Translations under genes and position numbers: made by a program | Notes under the pieces: model-generated | What the model was told of the DNA's origin: nothing | Seen by the model: only the letters and a program-made list of their open reading frames with translations | Databases searched by the model: none | Assembly: GCA_946482345.1 (NCBI GenBank) | Contig: CAMLRJ010000197.1 | Span: 1-6,632, forward strand | Direction of reading: 5' to 3' | Source of the DNA: an uncultured Cellvibrio sp. | Lineage (GTDB): Bacteria; Pseudomonadota; Gammaproteobacteria; Pseudomonadales; Cellvibrionaceae | DNA length: 6,632 bases | Shown: positions 1-5,589 of the stretch, one piece after another | Layout of the letters: every line of letters begins with the position of its first letter | Numbering within the stretch: the stretch's first letter is position 1

Positions 1-14
1 GTTATTGATTGGTT

Positions 15-41
15 AAAACTTTCCATCCCTGAAAAGGGATG
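15..41 (-). terminator. Probable Rho-independent terminator of the signalling operon
   Basis: On the minus strand, 54 nt past the stop of the GGDEF-EAL gene, there is a perfect 7-bp stem (CATCCCT / AGGGATG, positions 41-35 and 30-24) closed by a 4-nt loop. After a 5-nt purine-rich gap comes a short run of four T (18-15). The stem and its place directly after the last gene fit an intrinsic terminator. The T tract is short and displaced, so efficiency is doubtful. On the plus strand no T tract follows the hairpin. Confidence 0.5.
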
Positions 42-94
42 AGCTGATTCTAGTCGCTGGATTGAAATATTGCGATGGAAGTTTGAAGAAAATC

Positions 95-2566
95 CTAATG
101 CGTAGACTGGGCGATGAGTAATTGCAGCAAATGGGATAGCGGCATGGGTTTATAAAATAAATATCCTTGAGCATAGTCGCATTCGTTTTCAATTAAAAAC
201 CATTTTTGGGCATCGGTTTCTATGCCTTCTGCAATTATTTTCATGGGGATGATTTTACTCAGGCCGATAATAGCCATGACCATTTCGTTGTGTTCCTTTG
301 CTTTACCAATTTGACTGATGAAAGATCGGTCAATTTTAAGTTGATCGGGTGTAAATCTGAGTATGTAACTCAGCGAAGAATAACCCACACCAAAATCATC
401 AAGCGAGATTTTGAATCCGTACTCTTTTAATCGACTCACTTGCTGCAGGTTGAACTCGGTTCTTTCCAAAAAAGTTTGTTCAGTAATTTCGATAGTAAAT
501 TGTTCAGGTGAAACGGGATAAGCTTTCAAAGCATCTTTAAACTGATTGACAATATCACCCTGTTGAAATTGTTTTGCGGAAATATTGATGGCAATAGGCA
601 GATTAAACCCGGCACTGACAATATCGGATTGACATCGGATGGCGTCGTGAATGACCCAGTTTCCGATGCGATTAATTAATTCCGATTCTTCTGCAAAAGG
701 AATAAAGTCGCCAGGCAAAACCAATCCCCGTTTGGGATGGTTCCATCGAATTAATGCTTCGGCAGACGCAATTTTGTTGGTTGCTAAATTAATCACCGGT
801 TGAAAATAGAGTTCAAATTGTGATCCTGTAATGGCTTTGCGCAAGTCAGAATCCAATAGCAGGCGATAGTGAACAAAATCGGTTAATTCTTTTCGATAAA
901 GTTGGAAGCGGCCGCGACCATTGTTCTTCGCTTCATAAAGTGCGCTGTCAGCGTTGCGCAATAATGTCGCCGAGTCTTGGCCGTCGGATGGAAAGAGTCC
1001 AATGCCAAGGCTCATGTTAATATAAATTTTCTGCGATTCCCGAATGCGGATAGGTTTCACAATACTCGACAGAATTTTTTCAGCAATTGAAGCCACGATT
1101 TCGTATCGATTAACGCCATCAAGCAGAATAATAAATTCATCGCCGCCCAATCTGGCAATCATGTCATCTTGTCGTAGAATTTTTTTGAGGCGACGCGCTA
1201 CAATTTTCAGTACATAGTCACCAATATCGTGACCATAACCATCGTTGATTTGCTTGAAGTGATCAATATCACCAAAGAGTATGGCAAACGGAATTTTGTG
1301 ACGTTCGAAGCGCGTTACCAGTGCATTCAATTCCTGATACAACCGGGTTCTGTTAAAAAGATTGGTGAGAGTGTCGAAATGTGCAAGACGAATTAATTCC
1401 TGTTCCCGTATTTTGTTATCGGTTAAATCAAATATTTGCAACAGGAATAAATTGATATTTTGCAACCTTTCTATTGCAGCTGCATAAACAAGAGCGGGTA
1501 TTACCCGGTTATTGTCACCAATATAAGTGGTTTCATATTCAATATGCGCATGGCGTAATACTTGTAAATCTTTGATTTTATCCTGATGATCAAGATATTG
1601 ATTATCGCCCAATATTTGCTGGATATTCTGAATTTCAGATGCCTGATCATGGCGAAGTAATTTGATAAAGGCACTATTGTGTTGCACAACTGTACCTGTT
1701 TCAGTAATTAATAACATGGGGATAGGTGAGTTATCAAAACAGGCATGAAATTGATTTTCACTGACAACCAATGCTTTGTTGATAATTTCCAATTCGTGAA
1801 TATTGGTTGCAGAGCATAACCAACGAATGACACTCTGATTTTTATCAATATGTGGATTGGATCGAATATCAAACCATTCGTATTGACCGCTTGATTTCTG
1901 TAAGCGTGATTTTGCATAAAAAGGTATTTTTGATTTCAAACATTCTATCCATTTGGATAGAAACAACGGTTGATCTTCAAGATGAATGGCTTCAATCCAG
2001 CCTTGTCCCAAATGTGACGTGATGGGTTTGCCTGTGTAGTCCAGCCATTTTTTATTTAAAAACTCACAGTTGCCCTGGGTGTCACAGCTCCAGATAAGAT
2101 GGGGTAAACCCTGACTCAGTTGTTCCAATCTTTCTGAATCTTCGCGAATAATTTGTTCCTGATGCGCCCACTCCAATCCGTTGATTAATGATCGATGTAA
2201 ATTTTCTACTGCCAGATATTGTTTGGGTAAATAATCGAAAACACCATCGCGCACAACATTGGCCACCAGTTGTTGATCGGTATTATTGCTGACCATAATA
2301 ATGGCGACCGGATGCGCGTTGCGTTGTTTCATCAAGCTGACAATTTCTGATCCCAGTGCATCTTTTAATTGATAGTCCAGAATTGCGCAATCAAACTCGA
2401 ATTGATTGATGAGGTTACTTGCATCTTTGGCAGAGCTACCTTCTTTTACATTGACATCCAAAGGAATTTTTTTAAGCAGACGTAAAATTTTTTCACGATC
2501 AACATCGTCGTCATCTATGACGAGTACTTTTATGGATTCATCTGTTCTGCCTGAATAATTTATCAT
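95..2566 (-). CDS. REC-PAS-PAS-GGDEF-EAL response regulator, c-di-GMP cyclase/phosphodiesterase
   Basis: 823-aa cytoplasmic protein predicted to make and/or degrade cyclic di-GMP under phosphorelay control. A receiver domain spans about residues 12-135, with acidic cluster D18-D21, phospho-acceptor D64, S93 and K115. Two PAS domains follow (about 148-262 and 270-385), then GGDEF (about 390-558) and EAL (about 575-815). The GGDEF domain has D433, intact GGDEF at 474-478, and an RxxD inhibitory site (R465, D468) five residues before it. The EAL domain keeps every catalytic position with the spacing known from RocR: E603, N661, E693, D723, D724, K744, E780, Q800. One departure is DDFGVGYSS where DDFGTGYSS is usual. 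Both activities therefore look possible; which dominates cannot be read from sequence. I chose ATG at 2566, only 4 nt after the receiver gene's stop, because the in-frame extension to 2629 merely re-reads the end of that gene and precedes the conserved domain. There is no clear Shine-Dalgarno, so translation probably depends on coupling. No transmembrane segment is seen. Confidence 0.95.
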   Translation of the reverse strand: MINYSGRTDESIKVLVIDDDDVDREKILRLLKKIPLDVNVKEGSSAKDASNLINQFEFDCAILDYQLKDALGSEIVSLMKQRNAHPVAIIMVSNNTDQQLVANVVRDGVFDYLPKQYLAVENLHRSLINGLEWAHQEQIIREDSERLEQLSQGLPHLIWSCDTQGNCEFLNKKWLDYTGKPITSHLGQGWIEAIHLEDQPLFLSKWIECLKSKIPFYAKSRLQKSSGQYEWFDIRSNPHIDKNQSVIRWLCSATNIHELEIINKALVVSENQFHACFDNSPIPMLLITETGTVVQHNSAFIKLLRHDQASEIQNIQQILGDNQYLDHQDKIKDLQVLRHAHIEYETTYIGDNNRVIPALVYAAAIERLQNINLFLLQIFDLTDNKIREQELIRLAHFDTLTNLFNRTRLYQELNALVTRFERHKIPFAILFGDIDHFKQINDGYGHDIGDYVLKIVARRLKKILRQDDMIARLGGDEFIILLDGVNRYEIVASIAEKILSSIVKPIRIRESQKIYINMSLGIGLFPSDGQDSATLLRNADSALYEAKNNGRGRFQLYRKELTDFVHYRLLLDSDLRKAITGSQFELYFQPVINLATNKIASAEALIRWNHPKRGLVLPGDFIPFAEESELINRIGNWVIHDAIRCQSDIVSAGFNLPIAINISAKQFQQGDIVNQFKDALKAYPVSPEQFTIEITEQTFLERTEFNLQQVSRLKEYGFKISLDDFGVGYSSLSYILRFTPDQLKIDRSFISQIGKAKEHNEMVMAIIGLSKIIPMKIIAEGIETDAQKWFLIENECDYAQGYLFYKPMPLSHLLQLLIAQSTH

Positions 2567-2570
2567 AGGA

Positions 2571-2990
2571 TCACTTGGGTAAGGTGACGGCCATTTTGTA
2601 GGATTCCAGCAGTGCCGCCAGTTTTGCAAATTGAGGGCCTACACTGGATTTCACCATGTAACCCGCAATGCATTCATGGTAAGCGCGGGATCTGTCTTTG
2701 TCGTCATCGGATGTGGTTAACACAAACACGACGCTGTCTTTTAGATGTTTATCGTTTCGAATGATATTCAGAAATTCAAAACCATTCATTCTGGGCATGT
2801 TCAGGTCGAGCAAAACCAAAAAAGGCCTGATAATTTTTTTGTCAGGATGTTTATTTAATAGAATATCCAATGCTTCCTGGCCATCGTTAGCGTGAACTAT
2901 AGGATAGTCAATTGACATTTTTTTTAAATTTCGACTGACTGCTTCAGCCGCGACATCATCGTCTTCAACTAATAAAATCGTGATAGTCAT
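2571..2990 (-). CDS. Single-domain response regulator (CheY/Rcp1-like)
   Basis: 139-aa protein made of one receiver domain and no output domain. Visible hallmarks are acidic residues E9-D12, phospho-acceptor D62 in the LLDLNMPRMNG segment, T92 of the switch and conserved K114. The short Leu-rich C-terminal tail and the sequence after D62 resemble Rcp1-type regulators that partner phytochrome-like or PAS-containing kinases. Its likely role is to accept phosphate from the kinase encoded just upstream and act by protein contact, or to serve as a phosphate sink or shuttle. The ATG at 2990 has a GAGGAA Shine-Dalgarno (from 3004 on the minus strand), right after the kinase stop. The gap to the kinase is 15 nt and to the next gene 4 nt, so it is the middle gene of a three-gene operon. 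Family assignment is firm; the partner assignment is inferred from position. Confidence 0.95.
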   Translation of the reverse strand: MTITILLVEDDDVAAEAVSRNLKKMSIDYPIVHANDGQEALDILLNKHPDKKIIRPFLVLLDLNMPRMNGFEFLNIIRNDKHLKDSVVFVLTTSDDDKDRSRAYHECIAGYMVKSSVGPQFAKLAALLESYKMAVTLPK

Positions 2991-3005
2991 TTTTTTGTTT
3001 CCTCA

Positions 3006-4469
3006 TTATTCGACAATATCTTTTCGTGGATAGCGCGGCCAATAAACAGTGAAAGTGGTGCCGCGTTGCCCATCTTTGGCGATTAATTCAATTCTTCCTC
3101 CATGGCTTTCGACAAGACGTTTTGCTAAAGATAATCCAATTCCACTGCCAGATCTGACACTGTTGGTGAGTGTTTGAAACAGACGAAATACGCGTTCCTG
3201 AGCTGATTCAGGAATTCCGGGGCCGTTATCTTTGATATCAATTACGCAAAAACTGCCTTCACCTTTTACACTGATACCTATCTGTGGATTTTCGCCGTCG
3301 TGATGTTTGAGCGCATTGCTGAACAGATTTCGAATAACGGTTTCCAAGGGTGTTTTTGCTGTTGTAATTTCAGCTAATCGGATATCAGTATTGATGGTAA
3401 AGTGGGAGGGAATAGGATGCATTTCAATAATTCCCCGAATCAATTCATGAAAATTAACGCGTTGTTGTTCTTTGCTGCGTTCACCGGCGCGTGCGTAAAT
3501 TAATAAATCACTGACGAGATTTTCCATGCGTGAAATGCGAACTTTAATCCTGTCGATATTATTTTTTACACTCTCTTGAACATTGTCACCCAGATCTTCC
3601 TGAATCCAATCAATTAAATCGGCAATTCCACGCAAAGGTGATTTCAAATCATGCGAGGCAACGTAAGTGAATTCTTCCATATTGGCATTCGCTTGACGCA
3701 GACTTAATTCAAGTCGTTTGCGTTCAGTGATGTCACTGATAACAGCCAATACCAGAATTTGATTATCAACATTGACTGTATTAAGGCCTATTTCAATCGG
3801 AATTTCGGTTCCGTTTTTGTGTTGTCCGGTGAGATCACGCCCAGCACCCATCGCCCGTAAACTGGGTGCACTGATATAACTGTTGCGGTGTTTTTCATGC
3901 ATTTGCTGATAACGTTCTGGCAACAAAATATCCATGGAGTTACCAATTAACTCTTCTTTGTTGTAACCAAAGAGTTTGATCAGATTGTCGTTAACAAGTT
4001 GGACTATGCCTTTTTGATCCACCAGCATTATGCCAAAGGGTGATGCGTCTATGACTTTGGAAAATTTCTGCTCCAATTGTTTGCGTTGGGTTATGTCCAC
4101 AACGGTGGCAATGACCAGATTTTCTGTGCCTGATTCCAGTGGTGAAAGGCCCACTTCAATGGGAAATTCGGAATTATTTTTTCGTCGGCCAAATAAATCG
4201 CGTCCGACACCCATGTAGCGTGTGGAGGGAGATGTCCAATAGGATTGTCTTAATTTGGCGTGACCGGAAGACATAGAGACTGGCAGGAGTAGATCAACCG
4301 ATTGATTGAGCAACTCCTGTTCGTCATAACCAAACATTTTAGTTAATTCATTGTTGATATAGCGAATTATTCCATGATCGTTACAAACAATTATCCCCAT
4401 GGGGACAGCATTGAGTAACTGCAGTACTGTCCGTGGATCGGTTATTTCGCCATTTGATTCTTTACTCAT
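3006..4469 (-). CDS. Soluble PAS-PAS sensor histidine kinase
   Basis: 487-aa kinase without signal peptide or transmembrane segments, so it should sense an intracellular signal. PAS1 spans about residues 13-128 and PAS2 about 136-250. They align without gaps at an offset of 121 residues (42 of 93 positions identical over residues 18-110, counted by eye), so they arose by tandem duplication. Both carry a GRDLxGxxKN...PIExGL block and a His 20 residues before the Arg of that block (H70/R90, H191/R211), a spacing also found in heme-binding FixL PAS domains. The HisKA domain has phospho-acceptor H273 in ASHDLKSPLRG. The HATPase domain shows the N box around N385, the G1 box DNGPGIP (414-420) and the G2 box GSGIGLSLAK (441-450), so it should be catalytically competent. 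ATG 4469 has an AAAAGGA Shine-Dalgarno 7 nt upstream. It is the first gene of the operon with the receiver and GGDEF-EAL genes. The signal sensed is unknown. Confidence 0.95.
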   Translation of the reverse strand: MSKESNGEITDPRTVLQLLNAVPMGIIVCNDHGIIRYINNELTKMFGYDEQELLNQSVDLLLPVSMSSGHAKLRQSYWTSPSTRYMGVGRDLFGRRKNNSEFPIEVGLSPLESGTENLVIATVVDITQRKQLEQKFSKVIDASPFGIMLVDQKGIVQLVNDNLIKLFGYNKEELIGNSMDILLPERYQQMHEKHRNSYISAPSLRAMGAGRDLTGQHKNGTEIPIEIGLNTVNVDNQILVLAVISDITERKRLELSLRQANANMEEFTYVASHDLKSPLRGIADLIDWIQEDLGDNVQESVKNNIDRIKVRISRMENLVSDLLIYARAGERSKEQQRVNFHELIRGIIEMHPIPSHFTINTDIRLAEITTAKTPLETVIRNLFSNALKHHDGENPQIGISVKGEGSFCVIDIKDNGPGIPESAQERVFRLFQTLTNSVRSGSGIGLSLAKRLVESHGGRIELIAKDGQRGTTFTVYWPRYPRKDIVE

Positions 4470-4496
4470 CTAATTGTCCTTTTGAGGGAAATCAGA

Positions 4497-4507
4497 TCAA
4501 GTGTAGA
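4497..4507 (-). promoter_or_regulatory. Sigma-S-like extended -10 for the signalling operon
   Basis: The minus strand reads TCTACACTTGA here, matching the sigma-S extended -10 consensus KCTAYRCTTAA at 10 of 11 positions. Transcription would begin near 4492, giving a leader of about 23 nt that contains the kinase Shine-Dalgarno (4477-4483). No good -35 hexamer lies 17 nt upstream, which sigma-S promoters tolerate. The minus-strand heptamer TTGATTT occurs twice just upstream (4529-4535 and 4515-4521, start points 14 nt apart) and may be regulator half-sites. Confidence 0.45.
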
Positions 4508-4541
4508 CCCATATAAATCAATTGGAAGAAATCAAAAAGCT

Positions 4542-4562
4542 AAATAATTATTTGAATATTCA
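4542..4562. repeat. Two abutting AT-rich palindromes upstream of the kinase operon
   Basis: AAATAATTATTT (4542-4553) is a perfect 12-bp palindrome, and TGAATATTCA (4553-4562) is a perfect 10-bp palindrome sharing its last base. They lie about 50 bp upstream of the predicted transcription start of the kinase operon, a normal activator position, and just downstream of cspD. The sequence is AT-rich, which raises the chance of coincidence. I do not recognise a specific regulator. The rest of the 4470-4615 intergenic stretch shows no convincing cspD terminator. Confidence 0.35.
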
Positions 4563-4615
4563 TGCGCCAAATTTGAACAAAAGATCCCCATGGAAGCAAA
4601 CACGCAGTTTTTGGG

Positions 4616-4861
4616 TTATACAGCTAGAGCAGGTTGGAAATTGGATTTTTCCAGCACTTCTTCAGGCCTGATATTAATTGCATGTTGGCCTTTATCGCCT
4701 TGAATAATATCAAAATTAACTTTCTGTCCGGCTTTTAATGTTTTATATCCGTCCATTGTGATCGCAGAGTAGTGAGCAAATAAATCTTCACTACCTTCAT
4801 CAGCAACTATAAAACCGTAACCTTTGGCATTGTTGAACCACTTAACTGAGCCTGTAGGCAT
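4616..4861 (-). CDS. cspD: Cold-shock-domain protein, CspD-type
   Basis: 81-aa single-stranded nucleic-acid-binding protein of the cold-shock family. The beta-barrel is visible from residue 4 to about 68, with the GSVKWFNNAKGYGFI segment (RNP1) and LFAHYSAI (RNP2). The MDGYKTLKAGQ and FDIIQGDKG blocks and the longer C-terminal tail point to the CspD branch, not CspA. In E. coli, CspD is induced in stationary phase and starvation and inhibits DNA replication; that role is carried over by family only. I start at ATG 4861 because MPTGSVKW is the canonical N-terminus and a strong AGAGGGAG Shine-Dalgarno (4875-4868) lies 6 nt upstream. The in-frame ATG at 4903 would add 14 unrelated residues and run across the promoter. 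It is divergent from clpS, the arrangement common in gammaproteobacteria. Confidence 0.93.
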   Translation of the reverse strand: MPTGSVKWFNNAKGYGFIVADEGSEDLFAHYSAITMDGYKTLKAGQKVNFDIIQGDKGQHAINIRPEEVLEKSNFQPALAV

Positions 4862-4888
4862 GATGGACTCCCTCTTCAGAGTAATAGG

Positions 4889-4905
4889 ATTATGTGTGTG
4901 CACAC
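4889..4905 (-). promoter_or_regulatory. Candidate cspD promoter -10 with adjoining palindrome
   Basis: On the minus strand CATAAT (4894-4889) matches the -10 consensus at five of six positions, with transcription expected near 4882 and a leader of about 20 nt holding the cspD Shine-Dalgarno. One base upstream lies the perfect 10-bp palindrome GTGTGCACAC (4896-4905), inside the spacer where a bound protein would block or reposition polymerase. No good -35 is seen at 16-18 nt. Confidence 0.4.
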
Positions 4906-4925
4906 TCGTTATTGTTTTCCCAAGT

Positions 4926-4934
4926 ACTGCATTT
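4926..4934 (+). repeat. Upstream copy of the attenuator 5' arm
   Basis: ACTGCATTT occurs here and again at 4978-4986, 52 nt downstream, where its first eight bases form the 5' arm of the leader hairpin. This copy could therefore pair with the same 3' arm (4991-4998), looping out the Shine-Dalgarno and the whole leader reading frame. It lies 5 nt before the GGGAGGTGA ribosome-binding site. Confidence 0.4.
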
Positions 4935-4952
4935 GCTCGGGAGGTGATTCAC

Positions 4953-4988
4953 ATGGAATCGATGGTGAGCATTAGAAACTGCATTTAA
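4953..4988 (+). CDS. Possible 11-aa leader peptide upstream of clpS
   Basis: A reading frame of 11 codons plus TAA encodes MESMVSIRNCI. It is preceded by GGGAGGTGA (4939-4947), an eight-base perfect match to the 16S anti-Shine-Dalgarno within GGAGGTGA, with GGAGGT ending 7 nt before the ATG. This is the strongest ribosome-binding site in the window, attached to almost no protein, which is typical of regulatory leader peptides. Codons 9-11 and the stop coincide with the 5' arm and loop of the hairpin at 4977-4999. A ribosome finishing the peptide would cover that stem and prevent it forming. No run of a single amino acid suggests which metabolite it might sense. No clear plus-strand promoter was found. 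It could be chance, or a tiny free-standing gene. Confidence 0.35.
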   Translation: MESMVSIRNCI

Positions 4989-5010
4989 ATAATGCAGTTG
5001 GTGTTTTTTT
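4977..5010 (+). terminator. Terminator-like hairpin (possible attenuator) before clpS
   Basis: Perfect 9-bp inverted repeat AACTGCATT (4977-4985) / AATGCAGTT (4991-4999) with 5-nt loop TAAAT, then GGTG and seven T (5004-5010). The layout resembles an intrinsic terminator on the plus strand, lying 130 nt before clpS and so able to cut transcription before the operon. The stem has only three G-C pairs, and four bases separate it from the T tract, so it would be weak, as attenuators often are. On the minus strand it is not followed by T. Confidence 0.45.
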
Positions 5011-5070
5011 ATCCAACTCTTGCACTAAAGTCAAGCGTTAGACCTTAAACCTGTGAACTTCCCTGCTAAA

Positions 5071-5084
5071 TGAGAATATCCTCA
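5071..5084. promoter_or_regulatory. Dyad-symmetric site, possible operator for clpS
   Basis: TGAGAATATCCTCA is an imperfect palindrome with six of seven symmetric pairs, ending 55 nt before the clpS ATG. It sits between the arms of a longer inverted repeat (TCAAGCG at 5031-5037, CGCTTGA at 5092-5098). I found no convincing sigma-70 promoter in 5011-5133; TTGCAC (5020-5025) lacks a matching -10. The site may be an operator or chance. Confidence 0.3.
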
Positions 5085-5139
5085 ATTAAATCGCTTGATG
5101 TAGAATGCATTTTGTCTCCCTTAATTTTTTCTTGTGACT

Positions 5140-5514
5140 ATGAGCAATATTGATCTGCATCGTCTAACCTTAAGTAAAGATAATGAGAATCCTGCCGATG
5201 GTTCTCATGGGAACTTAGCGGTTCTAGAAGATAAGCCCCGATTAAAACGTCCTCCTTTGTACAAGGTTGTACTACTAAACGATGACTACACGCCAATGGA
5301 GTTTGTTGTAGAAGTATTGGAAGTTTTTTTTGGCATGTCGCGAGATAAAGCAACACGTGTCATGTTGACTGTGCACGTACATGGAAAGGGTGTGTGCGGG
5401 ATATATTCCCGTGATGTTGCTGAAACTAAAGCAGAACAAGTGAATCAATATGCAAAGGATAATGAGCATCCACTTGTTTGTGATATAGAGGCGGTTGAAG
5501 AGGACGACAACTAG
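5140..5514 (+). CDS. clpS: ClpS, N-degron adaptor of the ClpAP protease
   Basis: 124-aa adaptor that binds proteins with N-terminal Leu, Phe, Tyr or Trp and hands them to ClpA. The core [15 protein letters not shown] holds the NDD (residues 47-49) and Met53 that line the degron pocket, and H79 follows in [13 protein letters not shown]. Their spacing equals E. coli N34-D36, M40 and H66. The AETK...VNQYA...EHPL end, which contributes to ClpA docking, is also present. The first 35 residues are a variable tail. An in-frame TAA at 5122 limits the start to GTG 5134 or ATG 5140. I prefer ATG, but neither has a Shine-Dalgarno: the upstream sequence is T-rich, so initiation is probably weak or depends on S1-type binding. 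clpA follows 75 nt downstream on the same strand. Length is within the usual range for Pseudomonas-type ClpS. Confidence 0.95.
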   Translation: MSNIDLHRLTLSKDNENPADGSHGNLAVLEDKPRLKRPPLYKVVLLNDDYTPMEFVVEVLEVFFGMSRDKATRVMLTVHVHGKGVCGIYSRDVAETKAEQVNQYAKDNEHPLVCDIEAVEEDDN

Positions 5515-5528
5515 CCCCATATCAAATC

Positions 5529-5550
5529 TATTCGAGCCAAAGCACGAATA
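5529..5550 (+). other. Intercistronic hairpin between clpS and clpA
   Basis: TATTCG (5529-5534) and CGAATA (5545-5550) form a perfect 6-bp stem. GC/GC inside the loop can add two more pairs after an A-A mismatch. No T run follows, so it is not an intrinsic terminator. It may stabilise or mark processing of the clpS message. In addition CCCC (5515-5518), right after the clpS stop, can pair with GGGG (5578-5581) of the clpA Shine-Dalgarno. Confidence 0.3.
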
Positions 5551-5589
5551 TTGCAGATCAGTAGTAACTGTCATTAAGGGGTAGAGACT

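Noticed and set aside
206..430. 74-codon plus-strand frame opposite the EAL domain
   Set aside because: Antisense to conserved EAL coding sequence with no supporting signals.
2567..2629. Upstream in-frame extension of the GGDEF-EAL gene by 21 codons
   Set aside because: It overlaps the end of the receiver gene in another frame, gives residues unlike a receiver N-terminus, and ATG 2566 sits 4 nt after the stop as expected for coupling.
4563..4615. Terminator after cspD
   Set aside because: Only a 4-bp stem (AAAC/GTTT) and a distant CCC/GGGG pairing are visible; no convincing hairpin with a T run.
4862..4903. Upstream ATG for cspD adding 14 residues
   Set aside because: Family N-terminus begins at MPTGSVKW, which has its own strong Shine-Dalgarno; the extension crosses the likely -10 and palindrome.
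5094..5124. Heat-shock (sigma-32) promoter for clpS: CTTGATG and CTCCCTTA
   Set aside because: The -10 match is poor and the start point would fall almost on the initiation codon.
5275..5574. 99-codon minus-strand frame opposite clpS
   Set aside because: Antisense shadow of a well-conserved gene with no recognisable domain and no ribosome-binding site noted.
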